Of a stretch of 64,000 bases of DNA, positions 37,736 through 46,467 are shown piece after piece; position 1 is the stretch's first letter; every line of letters starts with the position of its first letter. The notes under the pieces were generated by a model. It was given only the letters and a program-made list of their open reading frames with translations. It searched no databases and was not told the DNA's origin. Location: contig NZ_KK211039.1 of NCBI RefSeq assembly GCF_000619885.1, forward strand, positions 647,589 to 711,588, in the 5' to 3' direction. The position numbers and the translations under genes were made by a program. The stretch comes from Balneatrix alpica DSM 16621 (GTDB lineage Bacteria; Pseudomonadota; Gammaproteobacteria; Pseudomonadales; Balneatricaceae).

Positions 37736-39871
37736 ATGAAGGATGGTGCACTCTCGTTAGTTCAGCTGCAGGAAGGCCAACTACTTCAACATGGCGAATA
37801 TCAATTTCGCCTGTTAAAGGAGGTCAGCAGCTCCCCTGTCTCCGCCCTTTGGCATGCGCGCGAGAGCGGCCGTCGCCGGACGGTCGCCCTTAAAATTATT
37901 AACCCTGTCCTCTATGTTCATGACAGCGCAATGGCAGCCATGCGTGAACAGGCGCTACGCCAGCGCAAGCTACAACACCCTTCCCTTGCCCGGGTATGGG
38001 ATGTAGCCACCCCCTCCAGCGGTTGGCAGTTTATTATTCTGGAAGCTTTCGAGGGGGCCAGTCTCAGCGCCACCCTGAACAAGCGCAGCCTGAAAGCGGA
38101 GACTGCCAAACTTCTGCTTAAAAAGCTTTTCGCCGTATTAGAGAACTTACACAAACAAAAACTGCTCCATCTTGATCTTGGCGCTCACAGTCTATTCATT
38201 ACCAAAGAGCATCAGCTCAAAGTACTGAATGTCGGTTACAACTGGCCCCTCTACCGTGCATTAGAAGAGCTGGGCATTCCGACCCCCGCGCAGCCTTATT
38301 ACGCCCCGGAACTACTCAGTCGCAAACCCACTCCTCAACCTGCGGCAGATATTTTTGCCCTCGGCTGCCTGGCCTACGAAATGCTTAGCGGCCAACAAGC
38401 CTATGCAAGCAATGAACGTGGGCACCCAACGCGCCTGGGCTGGCTGGAAGATAATCAGTGGCAAGCACTGTTGCAGCTATTAAATGCCGACCCTCGCAAG
38501 CGTCCCTACCAGGACACCGAACGTTATATTGAGGAAATTTTCACACCCAAGCCTGCTCCTGAACCTAAAGCAGAACCCGCCCCCAGCAACAGCTCGGCAC
38601 CCTCACCCACTGACGCCAACCAAGAGACAGTAATCAACCCCGCTGCTGCCCCAGGATTAAAGTTTAATTGGAAAGAGCAACTACAGCGCCTACAGCCCCA
38701 AGGCTTGCTCGACAGGCTCAGTGACATTCCATCACGCAAGCTAATGCTGGGCGGAGCAATCGGCTTAGCCGCTCTGGCAGCCATCAATCTGGGACTATTT
38801 TGGTGGATGCAGCCTACACCCCAAGAGCGGGTGGACAACTTGGTTGAACAACTGGAACAAAGTCTGAGTGAGGACATCACCAGCGATGCGCAGCGCCAAC
38901 AGCTAGACGAACAACTCACCGAGTTGCGCACCCTGGTGGTCAATCACCCCGAAGTCAAAAACCGCAAATTGGATGAAAATATCACTGCCTTCTTTATGAA
39001 GCTCAAGCATCCAGAGCTACGTAACCTTCCACCTGAACCAGACCCCAGCGCTGTGACACTCTATCAACCCCAGTCCTCCCCCCCCGTCCCTCCGCCTCGC
39101 TTACAGGTCGGCGACATTTTCTCGGACCCCATGACAGACGGACGGCGCGGCCCCAATATGGTCGTCATCCCTGCTGGCTCCAACTATATGGGAGACCAAG
39201 ACGGCCAAGGGGACGATAACGAACTCCCCGTGCACTTTGTGGTGATCCGAACCCCCTTTGCCTTAAGTAAACATGAAGTAACCTTTGAAGAGTATGACCT
39301 CTTTGCCAAAGCCACTAATCGCCGCTTACCTGACGATCAAGGCTGGGGGAGAGGGCGACGACCCGTTGTAAACGTCAGCTGGCGCGATGCCCAGGCCTAC
39401 ACCCAATGGTTAAGCGAAAAAACTGGCAAGGCTTACCGCTTACCTAGTGAAGCCGAATGGGAATATGCTGCACGCGCCAACACCAGTACAGCCTACTGGT
39501 GGGGAGGCACTCTGGGTCAGGGTCGTGCCGTCTGTGACAGTTGCGGTAGTGAATGGGACGGTGTTCGCACCGCCCCTGTTGGCTCATTTCCCGCCAACCC
39601 TTGGGGACTACACGACATGAACGGCAACGTATATGAATGGGTGCAAGACTGTTATCAGATTAACTATCAGGATGCACCCGATAATGGTGCAGCCATTGAT
39701 AGCCCTAACTGTGGCTTCAGAGTTCTGCGTGGTGGCTCCTGGTTCGATATTCCGCGCCTGTTGCGCTCCGCCAGCCGCTATCGCCACCAACCCAATGCGA
39801 GTGATAACAACTGGGGCTTTCGTGTAGCCCGCGACCTCAACCAAGAAGAACTATCAGCACAACAGTATTGA
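37736..39871 (+). CDS. Predicted pseudokinase-transmembrane-FGE-like protein
   Basis: The 711-residue protein has a Ser/Thr kinase-like domain (about 20-265), a Pro/Ala-rich linker, a membrane segment (about 337-358), a helical part and a formylglycine-enzyme/C-type-lectin-like domain (about 465-705; YRLPSEAEWEYAAR, GLHDMNGNVYEWVQD, RVLRGGSWF, NNWGFRVAR). The kinase keeps VALK (K53) and the Asp of HLD (D147), but the Gly-rich loop is absent, HRDLKxxN reads HLDLGAHS and DFG reads NVG (N165). The FGE part lacks the C-terminal catalytic cysteine pair. Cytoplasmic kinase-like and periplasmic FGE-like placement is inferred. It probably has a binding or scaffold role. It follows kdsA by 18 bp. Confidence 0.85.
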   Translation: MKDGALSLVQLQEGQLLQHGEYQFRLLKEVSSSPVSALWHARESGRRRTVALKIINPVLYVHDSAMAAMREQALRQRKLQHPSLARVWDVATPSSGWQFIILEAFEGASLSATLNKRSLKAETAKLLLKKLFAVLENLHKQKLLHLDLGAHSLFITKEHQLKVLNVGYNWPLYRALEELGIPTPAQPYYAPELLSRKPTPQPAADIFALGCLAYEMLSGQQAYASNERGHPTRLGWLEDNQWQALLQLLNADPRKRPYQDTERYIEEIFTPKPAPEPKAEPAPSNSSAPSPTDANQETVINPAAAPGLKFNWKEQLQRLQPQGLLDRLSDIPSRKLMLGGAIGLAALAAINLGLFWWMQPTPQERVDNLVEQLEQSLSEDITSDAQRQQLDEQLTELRTLVVNHPEVKNRKLDENITAFFMKLKHPELRNLPPEPDPSAVTLYQPQSSPPVPPPRLQVGDIFSDPMTDGRRGPNMVVIPAGSNYMGDQDGQGDDNELPVHFVVIRTPFALSKHEVTFEEYDLFAKATNRRLPDDQGWGRGRRPVVNVSWRDAQAYTQWLSEKTGKAYRLPSEAEWEYAARANTSTAYWWGGTLGQGRAVCDSCGSEWDGVRTAPVGSFPANPWGLHDMNGNVYEWVQDCYQINYQDAPDNGAAIDSPNCGFRVLRGGSWFDIPRLLRSASRYRHQPNASDNNWGFRVARDLNQEELSAQQY

Positions 39872-39975
39872 TATCTATCAATGCCTTAGTGCTGACATCT
39901 GGCATGCTTGAATCGGCCCTAGACCAGTCGTTCAAGCCTGCTGGCCTATAACCGTGAGATAGAGAAGGGAAAACC

Positions 39976-40287
39976 ATGAAAAAACTCATCGCGATCACAG
40001 CCATGACTCTCCTGGCAACCACTGCTTATGCTGGTGGTGATGCAGCCGCCGGCGCAGCCAAAGCCGCCGTATGCGCCAGCTGCCATGGCGAAGGGGGCAA
40101 AAAGCCTATTATGGATAGCTACCCCAAACTAGCAGGTCAAAATGCTGCTTATTTAGAGTCCGCGATCAAAACCTACAAATCCCAAGAGCGCAAAGGCGGC
40201 CAAGCGGCGGTCATGTACTCGATGGTTGGCGCTCTGTCCGACCAAGATATTGCCGACTTGGCAGCCTATTACGCTAGCCAGCAGTAA
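39976..40287 (+). CDS. Small periplasmic cytochrome c (c553/c4-like monoheme)
   Basis: The 103-residue precursor has a signal peptide ([19 protein letters not shown]) and one heme site CASCH (about residue 33), with [12 protein letters not shown] and an axial methionine probably in [15 protein letters not shown], as in class I cytochromes resembling half of c4. It would shuttle electrons in the periplasm, perhaps to the aa3 oxidase encoded at the right end. AGAAGGGAAAACC precedes the ATG. Confidence 0.93.
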   Translation: MKKLIAITAMTLLATTAYAGGDAAAGAAKAAVCASCHGEGGKKPIMDSYPKLAGQNAAYLESAIKTYKSQERKGGQAAVMYSMVGALSDQDIADLAAYYASQQ

Positions 40288-40322
40288 CCCCACCGACTTC
40301 CACTAGAAGTCGCTGCGGCAGC

Positions 40323-40354
40323 ACCTTCTCCGTTCCCCATCAAACGGAGAGGGT
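40323..40354 (+). terminator. Weak terminator after the cytochrome gene
   Basis: ACCTTCTCCGTT pairs with AACGGAGAGGGT with one mismatch and is followed by CGCTTCTTT. Confidence 0.4.
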
Positions 40355-40483
40355 CGCTTCTTTGCAGCGCAGCATGAAAAATTCTCCCTTGTTTATCCCC
40401 ACTTAGGCTACTAGGTTATAGACATATAACCGTGATTCTTGGCACTCCAAGCTCACCCATAATCATAACAGGGAGCGATTACC

Positions 40484-40678
40484 ATGCCGGAACAGTTCAT
40501 TAACTGCCCTCAATGCCATGGTGGCATCTATGGTAGTCTGACCAATAAAAAGGCGGATGACCTGATCGTCTGCCCACACTGCAGGGCTGTCAGCTTCTAT
40601 GCCGAAGCCTGCCGCAGCCGTATTGTCGCCTTACGCCGACCGCGTCGTGCCCGACAACCTGTTTCCCAGCAAAACTAG
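40484..40678 (+). CDS. Zinc-ribbon micro-protein
   Basis: The 64-residue protein has two CxxC knuckles, CPQC (residue 8) and CPHC (residue 31), separated by 19 residues, which is a classic zinc ribbon. A third cysteine lies at about 43 and the C-terminus is strongly basic (RSRIVALRRPRRARQ), suggesting nucleic acid contact. CAGGGAG lies 8 bp before the ATG. I do not recognise a named family. It stands alone between hairpins. Confidence 0.7.
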   Translation: MPEQFINCPQCHGGIYGSLTNKKADDLIVCPHCRAVSFYAEACRSRIVALRRPRRARQPVSQQN

Positions 40679-40712
40679 CACACCCTTTGCTACGAGCTTT
40701 AACCGCTCCGTC

Positions 40713-40763
40713 CCACGCCATCTACTGGCGTGGAAAGCATTTAGGCAGGCGTTTTGCCTGCCT
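40713..40763. terminator. Two hairpins between convergent genes
   Basis: CCACGCCA/TGGCGTGG (40713-40733) and AGGCAGGC/GCCTGCCT with a GTTTT loop (40743-40763) lie in tandem between the zinc-ribbon gene and the DUF411 gene. Confidence 0.55.
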
Positions 40764-40804
40764 CATCTGACATGCTCAGGTTTAGCCATGAGCAACTTAC
40801 TCAT

Positions 40805-41284
40805 CTATTGCGACTGAAAGCGCTCAAACACCTCAACCTTGCCCATACCATTGAACTCTAATACCTCAAAGTCCATCGCCGTGCTGCCAGGTTGCTCCAT
40901 ACCCGGTGAGTTAGCAGGCATACCAGGGGCAGACAACCCCGCTCCCGCCATCTCTCCTTTCGCCAAAAACGCTTTAATAGCATTAGCTGGCACATGCCCT
41001 TCAATCACCTTGCCATCCACCTGCGCGGTATGACAGGAACCCAGCGCCGCAGGCACGCCCAATGCTTGTTTCACACTGGCCATATTATCCGTTTCAATAT
41101 CCTGTACCTGAAAGTTATGCTCACGCAGGTGGCTCACCCAAGCCTTGCAGCAACCACAAGTAGGACTACGAAAAACTTTAATCTCATGGGATTGTGCCGA
41201 TACATCCGCACTCCAATCGGGAGCGGCCCAAGCTCCCGAAGCCAACAACCATGCACCTAATGCCAGGGTAAGTTTGCTTTTCAT
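40805..41284 (-). CDS. DUF411 periplasmic metal-binding protein
   Basis: The 159-residue precursor has a signal peptide (MKSKLTLALGAWLLASGAWA) and the DUF411 core: KVFRSPTCGCCKAWVSHL (cysteines at 43, 45, 46), LGVPAALGSCHTA and GKVIEGHVPANAIKAFL. DUF411 proteins accompany copper-resistance genes. A C-terminal extension of about 45 residues is rich in Met, Pro and Gly (APGMPANSPGMEQPG), which may add copper sites. The ATG at 41284 follows GAGGTACAGC. A CueR-type promoter lies 43 bp upstream. A copper role is well supported by both lines. Confidence 0.88.
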   Translation of the reverse strand: MKSKLTLALGAWLLASGAWAAPDWSADVSAQSHEIKVFRSPTCGCCKAWVSHLREHNFQVQDIETDNMASVKQALGVPAALGSCHTAQVDGKVIEGHVPANAIKAFLAKGEMAGAGLSAPGMPANSPGMEQPGSTAMDFEVLEFNGMGKVEVFERFQSQ

Positions 41285-41326
41285 GCTGTACCTCACTTAT
41301 CGAATTCGGCTGTATCTAGTTTTGCC

Positions 41327-41357
41327 AATCTGAACCCTCCCCCTACTGGAGGGTCAA
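41327..41357 (-). promoter_or_regulatory. CueR-type (MerR family) copper promoter of the DUF411 gene
   Basis: On the minus strand TTGACC (41352-41357) and CAGATT (41327-41332) are separated by 19 bp, the long spacer of MerR-family promoters. The spacer carries the inverted repeat ACCCTCC-N7-GGAGGGT (41334-41354), which has the same place and shape as the E. coli copA operator ACCTTCC-N7-GGAAGGT. No cueR gene is in the window. Confidence 0.8.
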
Positions 41358-41494
41358 GTGCAACTCACCTTTTAGTGACAAAGCGTAACCCTTTGCAGCC
41401 TGCCCTTGTGAAGCTGTAGCGCCCCCTCCAATAGCAATATATGGATTAGCCCTAAACGGAGAGTCGCACCCCTGACCAGCTTCTGGAGGTGATT

Positions 41495-42166
41495 ATGAAG
41501 ACTTTCATCACACTCGCACTGACCGGGCTCATTAGTTTCGCAAACAACCTCTGGGCCTCGCAGGACTTCCTGCAATACCAGCTTTATGGTCAAGGCGACC
41601 AGAACTGTGAGCAAGCCTTTAGCAGCCCAGCAGAAGTGTTAGCATCACAATCCTGGACCCAGGGATACCTCTCGGGGCATGCCTTTATCAAAGGACTAGC
41701 CTATAACGTCGATGAGGCCAGGCATACCGCTTTACTATTAGAGCTGCAGAGTCAATGCCAACCTAACAAATGGCTGGTAGATGCGATGCATGGTTTGTTG
41801 GAGTGGCAGAGCAGCCATACCAGCGAGTCTAATATGAGCACGCTGCTCGGCGCCGGCACCTATGGCTGTATGGAATTTATGCAACACATCGCCAATCCTG
41901 ACACCCGTACCAAAGCCGTTGTTCTCTATCAAACCTGGATGGAAGGCTATATCAGCGCCGCAGCATTGGATCTGCCCAATTGGTCACTGAGCGAAATGGT
42001 ACAACGAGGCAATCTACTGGATTATCTCGGCCGCTATTGCAGCAGTCGCCCCCAGTCTCAGGTGGTGCAAGCCGGCATAGAACTGATTCGCTATTTTGAA
42101 ATTCGCAAAGAGCAGGCATTGCAAGCCGCCGAACGCCCTCTCAATGTGCCGGCGGTTAACGAGTAA
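41495..42166 (+). CDS. Secreted protein with duplicated Rap1a-like cysteine domain
   Basis: The 223-residue precursor has a signal peptide (residues 1-22, ending LWAS) and two similar halves. Half one has C38, W54-x2-GY and C88; half two has C125, W148-x2-GY and C182. Each cysteine pair probably forms a disulfide around a helical bundle. The pattern recalls Rap1a/Tai immunity-like domains. The ATG at 41495 is preferred over GTG at 41489 because TGGAGG lies at a better distance. The ending is a charged helix. Function unknown; no toxin gene is adjacent. Confidence 0.65.
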   Translation: MKTFITLALTGLISFANNLWASQDFLQYQLYGQGDQNCEQAFSSPAEVLASQSWTQGYLSGHAFIKGLAYNVDEARHTALLLELQSQCQPNKWLVDAMHGLLEWQSSHTSESNMSTLLGAGTYGCMEFMQHIANPDTRTKAVVLYQTWMEGYISAAALDLPNWSLSEMVQRGNLLDYLGRYCSSRPQSQVVQAGIELIRYFEIRKEQALQAAERPLNVPAVNE

Positions 42167-42200
42167 GCATGCTGTCTACTTCACTCTCCCTTTAAGCAAT

Positions 42201-42224
42201 AAGCCACGATCCTGATCGTGGCTT
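42201..42224. terminator. Hairpin between the secreted-protein gene and glpK
   Basis: AAGCCACGAT and ATCGTGGCTT form a perfect 10-bp stem with a CCTG loop between convergent genes. The T-run is weak. Confidence 0.6.
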
Positions 42225-42293
42225 ATGCCGTTCACCTAGTTGAGCCAATATCGCACTTCCGTTCAGGTAGCGACTCTCTTAACCAAGTAGCGA

Positions 42294-43775
42294 TTAATGG
42301 CTACGCACCCGCTCCACTGCCGTGCACCAACCTTGATAAAGGCTAACCGCCTGAGCTTCCGCCATCACTGGTTGACAGTGCCGCTCACAACGCCACTGCT
42401 TGGCGATATCCTCTAACGACTCATACAACCCCACCTGCAAGCCAGCCAAATAGGCCACCCCAAGCGCCGTTGTTTCCGTCACCTGAGGGCGATCCACCTC
42501 CACCCGCAAGATGTCCGCCAGATGCTGCAGCAGCCAGTTATTGGCCACCATACCGCCATCTACCCGTAGCGTGCGGATATCCACGCCATCTTTCGCCATT
42601 GCCTGCAATAAATCCTGCGTCTGAAAACACACCGACTGCAGGCCCGCCGTCACCACCTCGGCAATTCCAGTATCCCGGGTCAAGCCCAACAAAGCGCCCC
42701 GCGCCTCCGGGTCCCAGTAAGGTGCCCCCAAACCGGTAAATGCCGGTACCAGGTATACACCATGATCTAGCCGGGTTTTAGCCGCCAGCGCTTCGGTTTC
42801 ACCTGCCTGCGCAATCAGGCGCAAACCATCACGCAACCACTGCACCGCTGCCCCGGCAACAAAAATACTGCCTTCCAAGGCATAGCTGACCTTGCCGTTC
42901 AAGCGATAACCCACCGTAGTCAGCAAGCGGTTCTGTGAACTCAGGGCCTGCTCGCCAGTGTTGAGGATTAAGAAACAGCCGGTGCCATAGGTGCTCTTCG
43001 CCATCCCTGGGGTAAAACAGGCTTGGCCAAACAGAGCTGCTTGCTGATCACCCGCAATCCCCGCCACCTGAATTTCGCCCCCCAGTAAAGCGGGATCCGT
43101 ACAACCAAAATCAGCAGAGCTGTCTTTTACTTCTGGCAATAAGCTGGCCGGGATAGCAAACAACTCCAACAGTTCCTTATCCCAACATTGCTCATGAATA
43201 TTAAACAGCAGCGTGCGTGAGGCATTGGTGGCGTCGGTGGCATGGCTCTTACCCCCCGTTAAACGCCACAATAAGAAAGTATCGACGGTGCCAAATGCCA
43301 GCTCACCCCGCTCCGCCCGCTCACGCACCCCCGGCACTTCATTAAGAATCCAGCGTAATTTGGTCGCCGAGAAATACGGATCAAGCAACAAACCGGTTTT
43401 TGCCTGAACCTTTTCCTCCAGTCCAGCCTGCTTCAGCTCACGACAATACTCACTGGTGCGACGATCCTGCCACACAATCGCGGCGTAAACCGGCTTACCT
43501 GTCTGACGATCCCACACCATCGTTGTTTCACGCTGATTGGTAATGCCAATGGCCGCTATCTCAGTGGCACTTAGACCCGCCTTTTTCAGCGCCTGCTGAG
43601 CCGTGGTCAGAATGGAGCTCCAAATATCTTCCGGATCATGCTCCACCCATCCATCCTTTGGAAAATGCTGGGAAAACTCCTGCTGAACCATACTGATCAC
43701 ATGGCCGGCACGGTCAAAAACAATAGCGCGGGAGCTGGTTGTACCCTGATCCAGGGCGAGCAAATAATTAGCCAT
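42294..43775 (-). CDS. glpK: Glycerol kinase
   Basis: The 493-residue FGGY-family kinase phosphorylates glycerol to glycerol 3-phosphate in the cytoplasm. The ATP-binding start [16 protein letters not shown], the substrate region [24 protein letters not shown], and the second signature [16 protein letters not shown] are present, as is [12 protein letters not shown]. The length equals that of the family. It is divergent from glpR with A/T-rich TTCG-containing sites between. Confidence 0.97.
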   Translation of the reverse strand: MANYLLALDQGTTSSRAIVFDRAGHVISMVQQEFSQHFPKDGWVEHDPEDIWSSILTTAQQALKKAGLSATEIAAIGITNQRETTMVWDRQTGKPVYAAIVWQDRRTSEYCRELKQAGLEEKVQAKTGLLLDPYFSATKLRWILNEVPGVRERAERGELAFGTVDTFLLWRLTGGKSHATDATNASRTLLFNIHEQCWDKELLELFAIPASLLPEVKDSSADFGCTDPALLGGEIQVAGIAGDQQAALFGQACFTPGMAKSTYGTGCFLILNTGEQALSSQNRLLTTVGYRLNGKVSYALEGSIFVAGAAVQWLRDGLRLIAQAGETEALAAKTRLDHGVYLVPAFTGLGAPYWDPEARGALLGLTRDTGIAEVVTAGLQSVCFQTQDLLQAMAKDGVDIRTLRVDGGMVANNWLLQHLADILRVEVDRPQVTETTALGVAYLAGLQVGLYESLEDIAKQWRCERHCQPVMAEAQAVSLYQGWCTAVERVRSH

Positions 43776-43784
43776 GACGCCTTA

Positions 43785-43860
43785 CCTTTTTATTTTCGAT
43801 TTTTTTCGTATTCTGTCACCAACATCCAATCTTGCAACAAATTTTTCGAATTCAATCAAC
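43785..43860. promoter_or_regulatory. glpK-glpR intergenic region with GlpR-like half sites
   Basis: TTTTCGAT, TTTTTTCGTAT and ATTTTTCGAATT recur upstream of glpK. The TTCG core within A/T runs matches the sites before glpD and glpS, so these are likely GlpR operators controlling glpK and perhaps glpR. Confidence 0.5.
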
Positions 43861-43897
43861 TGCATTGTCACTTTCCACCGCGCATCAAGGAGTTACA

Positions 43898-43954
43898 ATG
43901 GGCACGCCACCCCAGGGAGATGGACCGCATGAGTCAACACCGTCGCCAAGATGA
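43898..43954 (+). other. 18-codon open frame overlapping the glpR start
   Basis: An ATG with an ideal AAGGAG site (5 bp spacing) opens an 18-codon frame ([18 protein letters not shown]) that ends inside glpR in another frame. The glpR ATG lies within it. It may couple or limit glpR translation, or be chance. Confidence 0.35.
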
Positions 43955-44693
43955 AATTCTTGAACTGTTACGCCAGCAGGGCTTTGTCAGCATTGATGAG
44001 CTGGTGCAGTTATTCAACGTTACCCCTCAAACCATCCGCCGCGACCTGAACCAACTGGCTGACGCCAACAAAATTCGCCGTCACCACGGGGGCGCGGCGC
44101 TCGAATCCAGCACCGTCAATACCGCCTATGCCACCCGAAAAATCCTCAACCATGGCGAGAAAGAGCGCATCGCACAATGCCTGGCGGCACAGATTCCAGA
44201 TGGCGCCTCGGTCTTTATCAATATCGGCACCACCACGGAAACCGTAGCCCACGCCCTGCTACAACACCGTGACCTGCGCATCGTCACCAACAACATTCAT
44301 GTCGCTTCCATACTCAGCGCCAAGGAGGACTTTTCCGTCATCATCGCTGGCGGCGAAGTGCGCAGCCGTGATGGCGGCATTGTCGGTGAAGCCACCCGTG
44401 ACTTTATTCACCAGTTCCGCATGGATTACGGCATCATCGGCATCAGCGGCATTGATGAAGACGGCTCCTTGCTAGACTTTGACTACCGCGAAGTGCGCAT
44501 TGCCCAGTCCATTATCCAGAATTCCAAGCAAGTCTTTCTGGCGGCCGACCACTCCAAGTTTGGTCGCAGCGCCATGGTGCGTCTAGGCAATCTTAGCCAA
44601 GTACACACCCTAGTGACTGATCAACCCCCTCCCAAGCACATCCAGCAGCTACTTGCCCTGCACCAGGTCGAACTGATCGTCGCCGATCACTGA
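43929..44693 (+). CDS. glpR: DeoR-family glycerol 3-phosphate repressor GlpR
   Basis: The 254-residue repressor has a DeoR helix-turn-helix ([39 protein letters not shown]) and a sugar-phosphate sensor domain ([53 protein letters not shown]). It should bind glycerol 3-phosphate and release operators. The ATG at 43929 (MSQHRRQDE) follows GGGAG by 9 bp; the frame is open far upstream but not protein-like there. It lies between glpK and glpD, which it probably controls. Confidence 0.94.
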   Translation: MSQHRRQDEILELLRQQGFVSIDELVQLFNVTPQTIRRDLNQLADANKIRRHHGGAALESSTVNTAYATRKILNHGEKERIAQCLAAQIPDGASVFINIGTTTETVAHALLQHRDLRIVTNNIHVASILSAKEDFSVIIAGGEVRSRDGGIVGEATRDFIHQFRMDYGIIGISGIDEDGSLLDFDYREVRIAQSIIQNSKQVFLAADHSKFGRSAMVRLGNLSQVHTLVTDQPPPKHIQQLLALHQVELIVADH

Positions 44694-44822
44694 GCCTCCT
44701 CACCCCCGACGTTTTCTAGACGCTGCTTCTGCCTACGCTGTTTCTGCCGACAACCGGAGCAGAAACAGCTTTGCATTTTCGCTTTAGCAAATTTGCGCTT
44801 GCGTTTATTTTTTGAGCCGCCT

Positions 44823-44862
44823 AAACTTTCGAAAATGTTCGTTTATGTTGATTTTCGAATTT
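44823..44862. promoter_or_regulatory. GlpR-like operators before glpD
   Basis: ACTTTCGAAAATGTTCGTTT and ATGTTGATTTTCGAATT lie immediately upstream of the glpD start. The ATGTTCG half site matches the known GlpR consensus half (ATGTTCG/CGAACAT). Confidence 0.55.
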
Positions 44863-44875
44863 ACGCAGGTAGCTT

Positions 44876-46402
44876 ATGAGCGAATCAGCCCAACTTCCCT
44901 TCGACCTGGTCGTCATCGGTGGCGGCATCAATGGCGTGGGTATTGCTAACGATGCAGCAGGCCGCGGACTACGCGTGCTGCTGTGTGAGCAAGCAGACTT
45001 AGCCAGCGCCACCTCCTCAGCCAGCTCTAAGTTGATTCATGGCGGCTTACGCTACCTGGAATACTATGAATTCCGCTTGGTTAAAGAGGCCTTACAAGAG
45101 CGCGAAGTGCTGCTACGCAAGGCTCCTCATATTGTCTGGCCATTACGCTTTCGTCTGCCTCACCGCCCTCATCTGCGCCCCGCGTGGATGATTCAGGCTG
45201 GTTTGTTTCTATATGACCACCTGGGCAAGCGCGTAACTCTGCCCGCTTCCGAGCGCATTCGTTTTAAAGCCGGTAGCGCCTTACAAAGCCACATTCATCA
45301 GGGCTTCGAATATTCTGACTGCTGGGTAGATGACGCCCGAATGGTGGTGCTGAATGCGATGCAGGCACGTAGTCTCGGTGCAGAAATCGTCACGCGCACC
45401 CGCTGCGTCCATGCCACTCGGCAAACAGGACAACTCTGGCATTTAACCCTGGAACACAGCGAAAGTGGCGAGAAGCGCCATGTGCAGGCACGCGCCGTAG
45501 TCAATGCTGCCGGCCCCTGGGTAGCCTCCTTCTTCGATACCGCGTTGGAGCGCCGAGCGCCTAAGCAGATTCGGTTAGTCCAAGGCAGTCACATGGTGGT
45601 GCCCCGTCTGCATAATGAGCGCCAAGCCTACATTTTGCAGAATGACGATAAGCGCATCGTCTTTGTCATCCCTTACCAGGACGAGTTCTCGCTGGTGGGT
45701 ACCACCGACCTGGAATACCAGGGCGATCCTGCCAAAGTCACAATGACCGAAGGGGAAATCGATTACCTGTTACAGGTCATTAATGCCCACTTCGTTACCC
45801 AAACCACCCGTGACCAAGTGCAGTGGACCTATGCAGGCGTTCGCCCGCTTCTGGATGACGAGGCTGACAACCCCTCCGCCGTAACCCGTGACTACACCCT
45901 GGAGCTGGAAGATCAGCAAGGCAAACTGCCATTGATTTCTGTCTTTGGCGGCAAAATCACCACCTATCGTAAGCTGGCGGAAGCGGCAGTCGACAAACTA
46001 GCCCCTTACTTCCCCCATATGCGTGCGCCCTGGACTGCGCAAAGTCCTCTGCCTGGTGGCGGTTTTGCTGACCACAGCAGCCTGGAGCAGTACTTGCAAC
46101 AACGCTACCCCTGGCTACCGGACCGACTGAATAAGCGCTTAGTACGCAGTTACGGCACCCTGAGTCTCGATATTCTCGGTAACAGTCAAAGTCTGAGCCA
46201 GCTAGGCCAACACTTTGGCGACACCCTGTACCAGGCCGAGGTGGATTACCTGACACAATATGAGTGGGCGCAGAATAGTGAAGATATCCTCTGGCGCCGC
46301 TCCAAACTGGGCCTGTTCCTCAGCACTGAGCAACAGCAACAATTAGGCGACTACCTAGCTGGTCATCGCCCCGCTTGGCCCAAAGCCGTTAATCATTCCT
46401 GA
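44876..46402 (+). CDS. glpD: Aerobic glycerol-3-phosphate dehydrogenase
   Basis: The 508-residue FAD enzyme oxidises glycerol 3-phosphate to dihydroxyacetone phosphate and passes electrons to quinone at the inner membrane. FAD binding is shown by DLVVIGGGINGVGIANDAAGRG (start) and TSSASSKLIHGGLRYLE; VVNAAGPW, GTTDLEYQGD and TYAGVRPLLDDE follow. The C-terminal helical domain is present. CAGGTAGCTT precedes the ATG. It is downstream of glpR, separated by likely operators. Confidence 0.96.
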   Translation: MSESAQLPFDLVVIGGGINGVGIANDAAGRGLRVLLCEQADLASATSSASSKLIHGGLRYLEYYEFRLVKEALQEREVLLRKAPHIVWPLRFRLPHRPHLRPAWMIQAGLFLYDHLGKRVTLPASERIRFKAGSALQSHIHQGFEYSDCWVDDARMVVLNAMQARSLGAEIVTRTRCVHATRQTGQLWHLTLEHSESGEKRHVQARAVVNAAGPWVASFFDTALERRAPKQIRLVQGSHMVVPRLHNERQAYILQNDDKRIVFVIPYQDEFSLVGTTDLEYQGDPAKVTMTEGEIDYLLQVINAHFVTQTTRDQVQWTYAGVRPLLDDEADNPSAVTRDYTLELEDQQGKLPLISVFGGKITTYRKLAEAAVDKLAPYFPHMRAPWTAQSPLPGGGFADHSSLEQYLQQRYPWLPDRLNKRLVRSYGTLSLDILGNSQSLSQLGQHFGDTLYQAEVDYLTQYEWAQNSEDILWRRSKLGLFLSTEQQQQLGDYLAGHRPAWPKAVNHS

Positions 46403-46425
46403 CACCACTCCTGGTGGCTTCCGTT

Positions 46426-46450
46426 GCCCTCCTTGTGAGGGCTTTTTTCT
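46426..46450 (+). terminator. Terminator after glpD
   Basis: GCCCTC and GAGGGC pair around CTTGT and are followed by six T. Confidence 0.85.
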
Positions 46451-46467
46451 TTTGATAATCAACGGGA

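Noticed and set aside
39650-39840. FGE-like C-terminus (RGGSW...GFR) as a diversity-generating retroelement variable region
   Set aside because: No reverse transcriptase gene or template repeat is visible in the window and the codons are not enriched in AAC/AAT at the expected variable positions.
37736-39871. Kinase-FGE protein as part of a type VI secretion phosphorylation system
   Set aside because: No secretion, phosphatase or FHA genes lie nearby, and the kinase motifs are degenerate.
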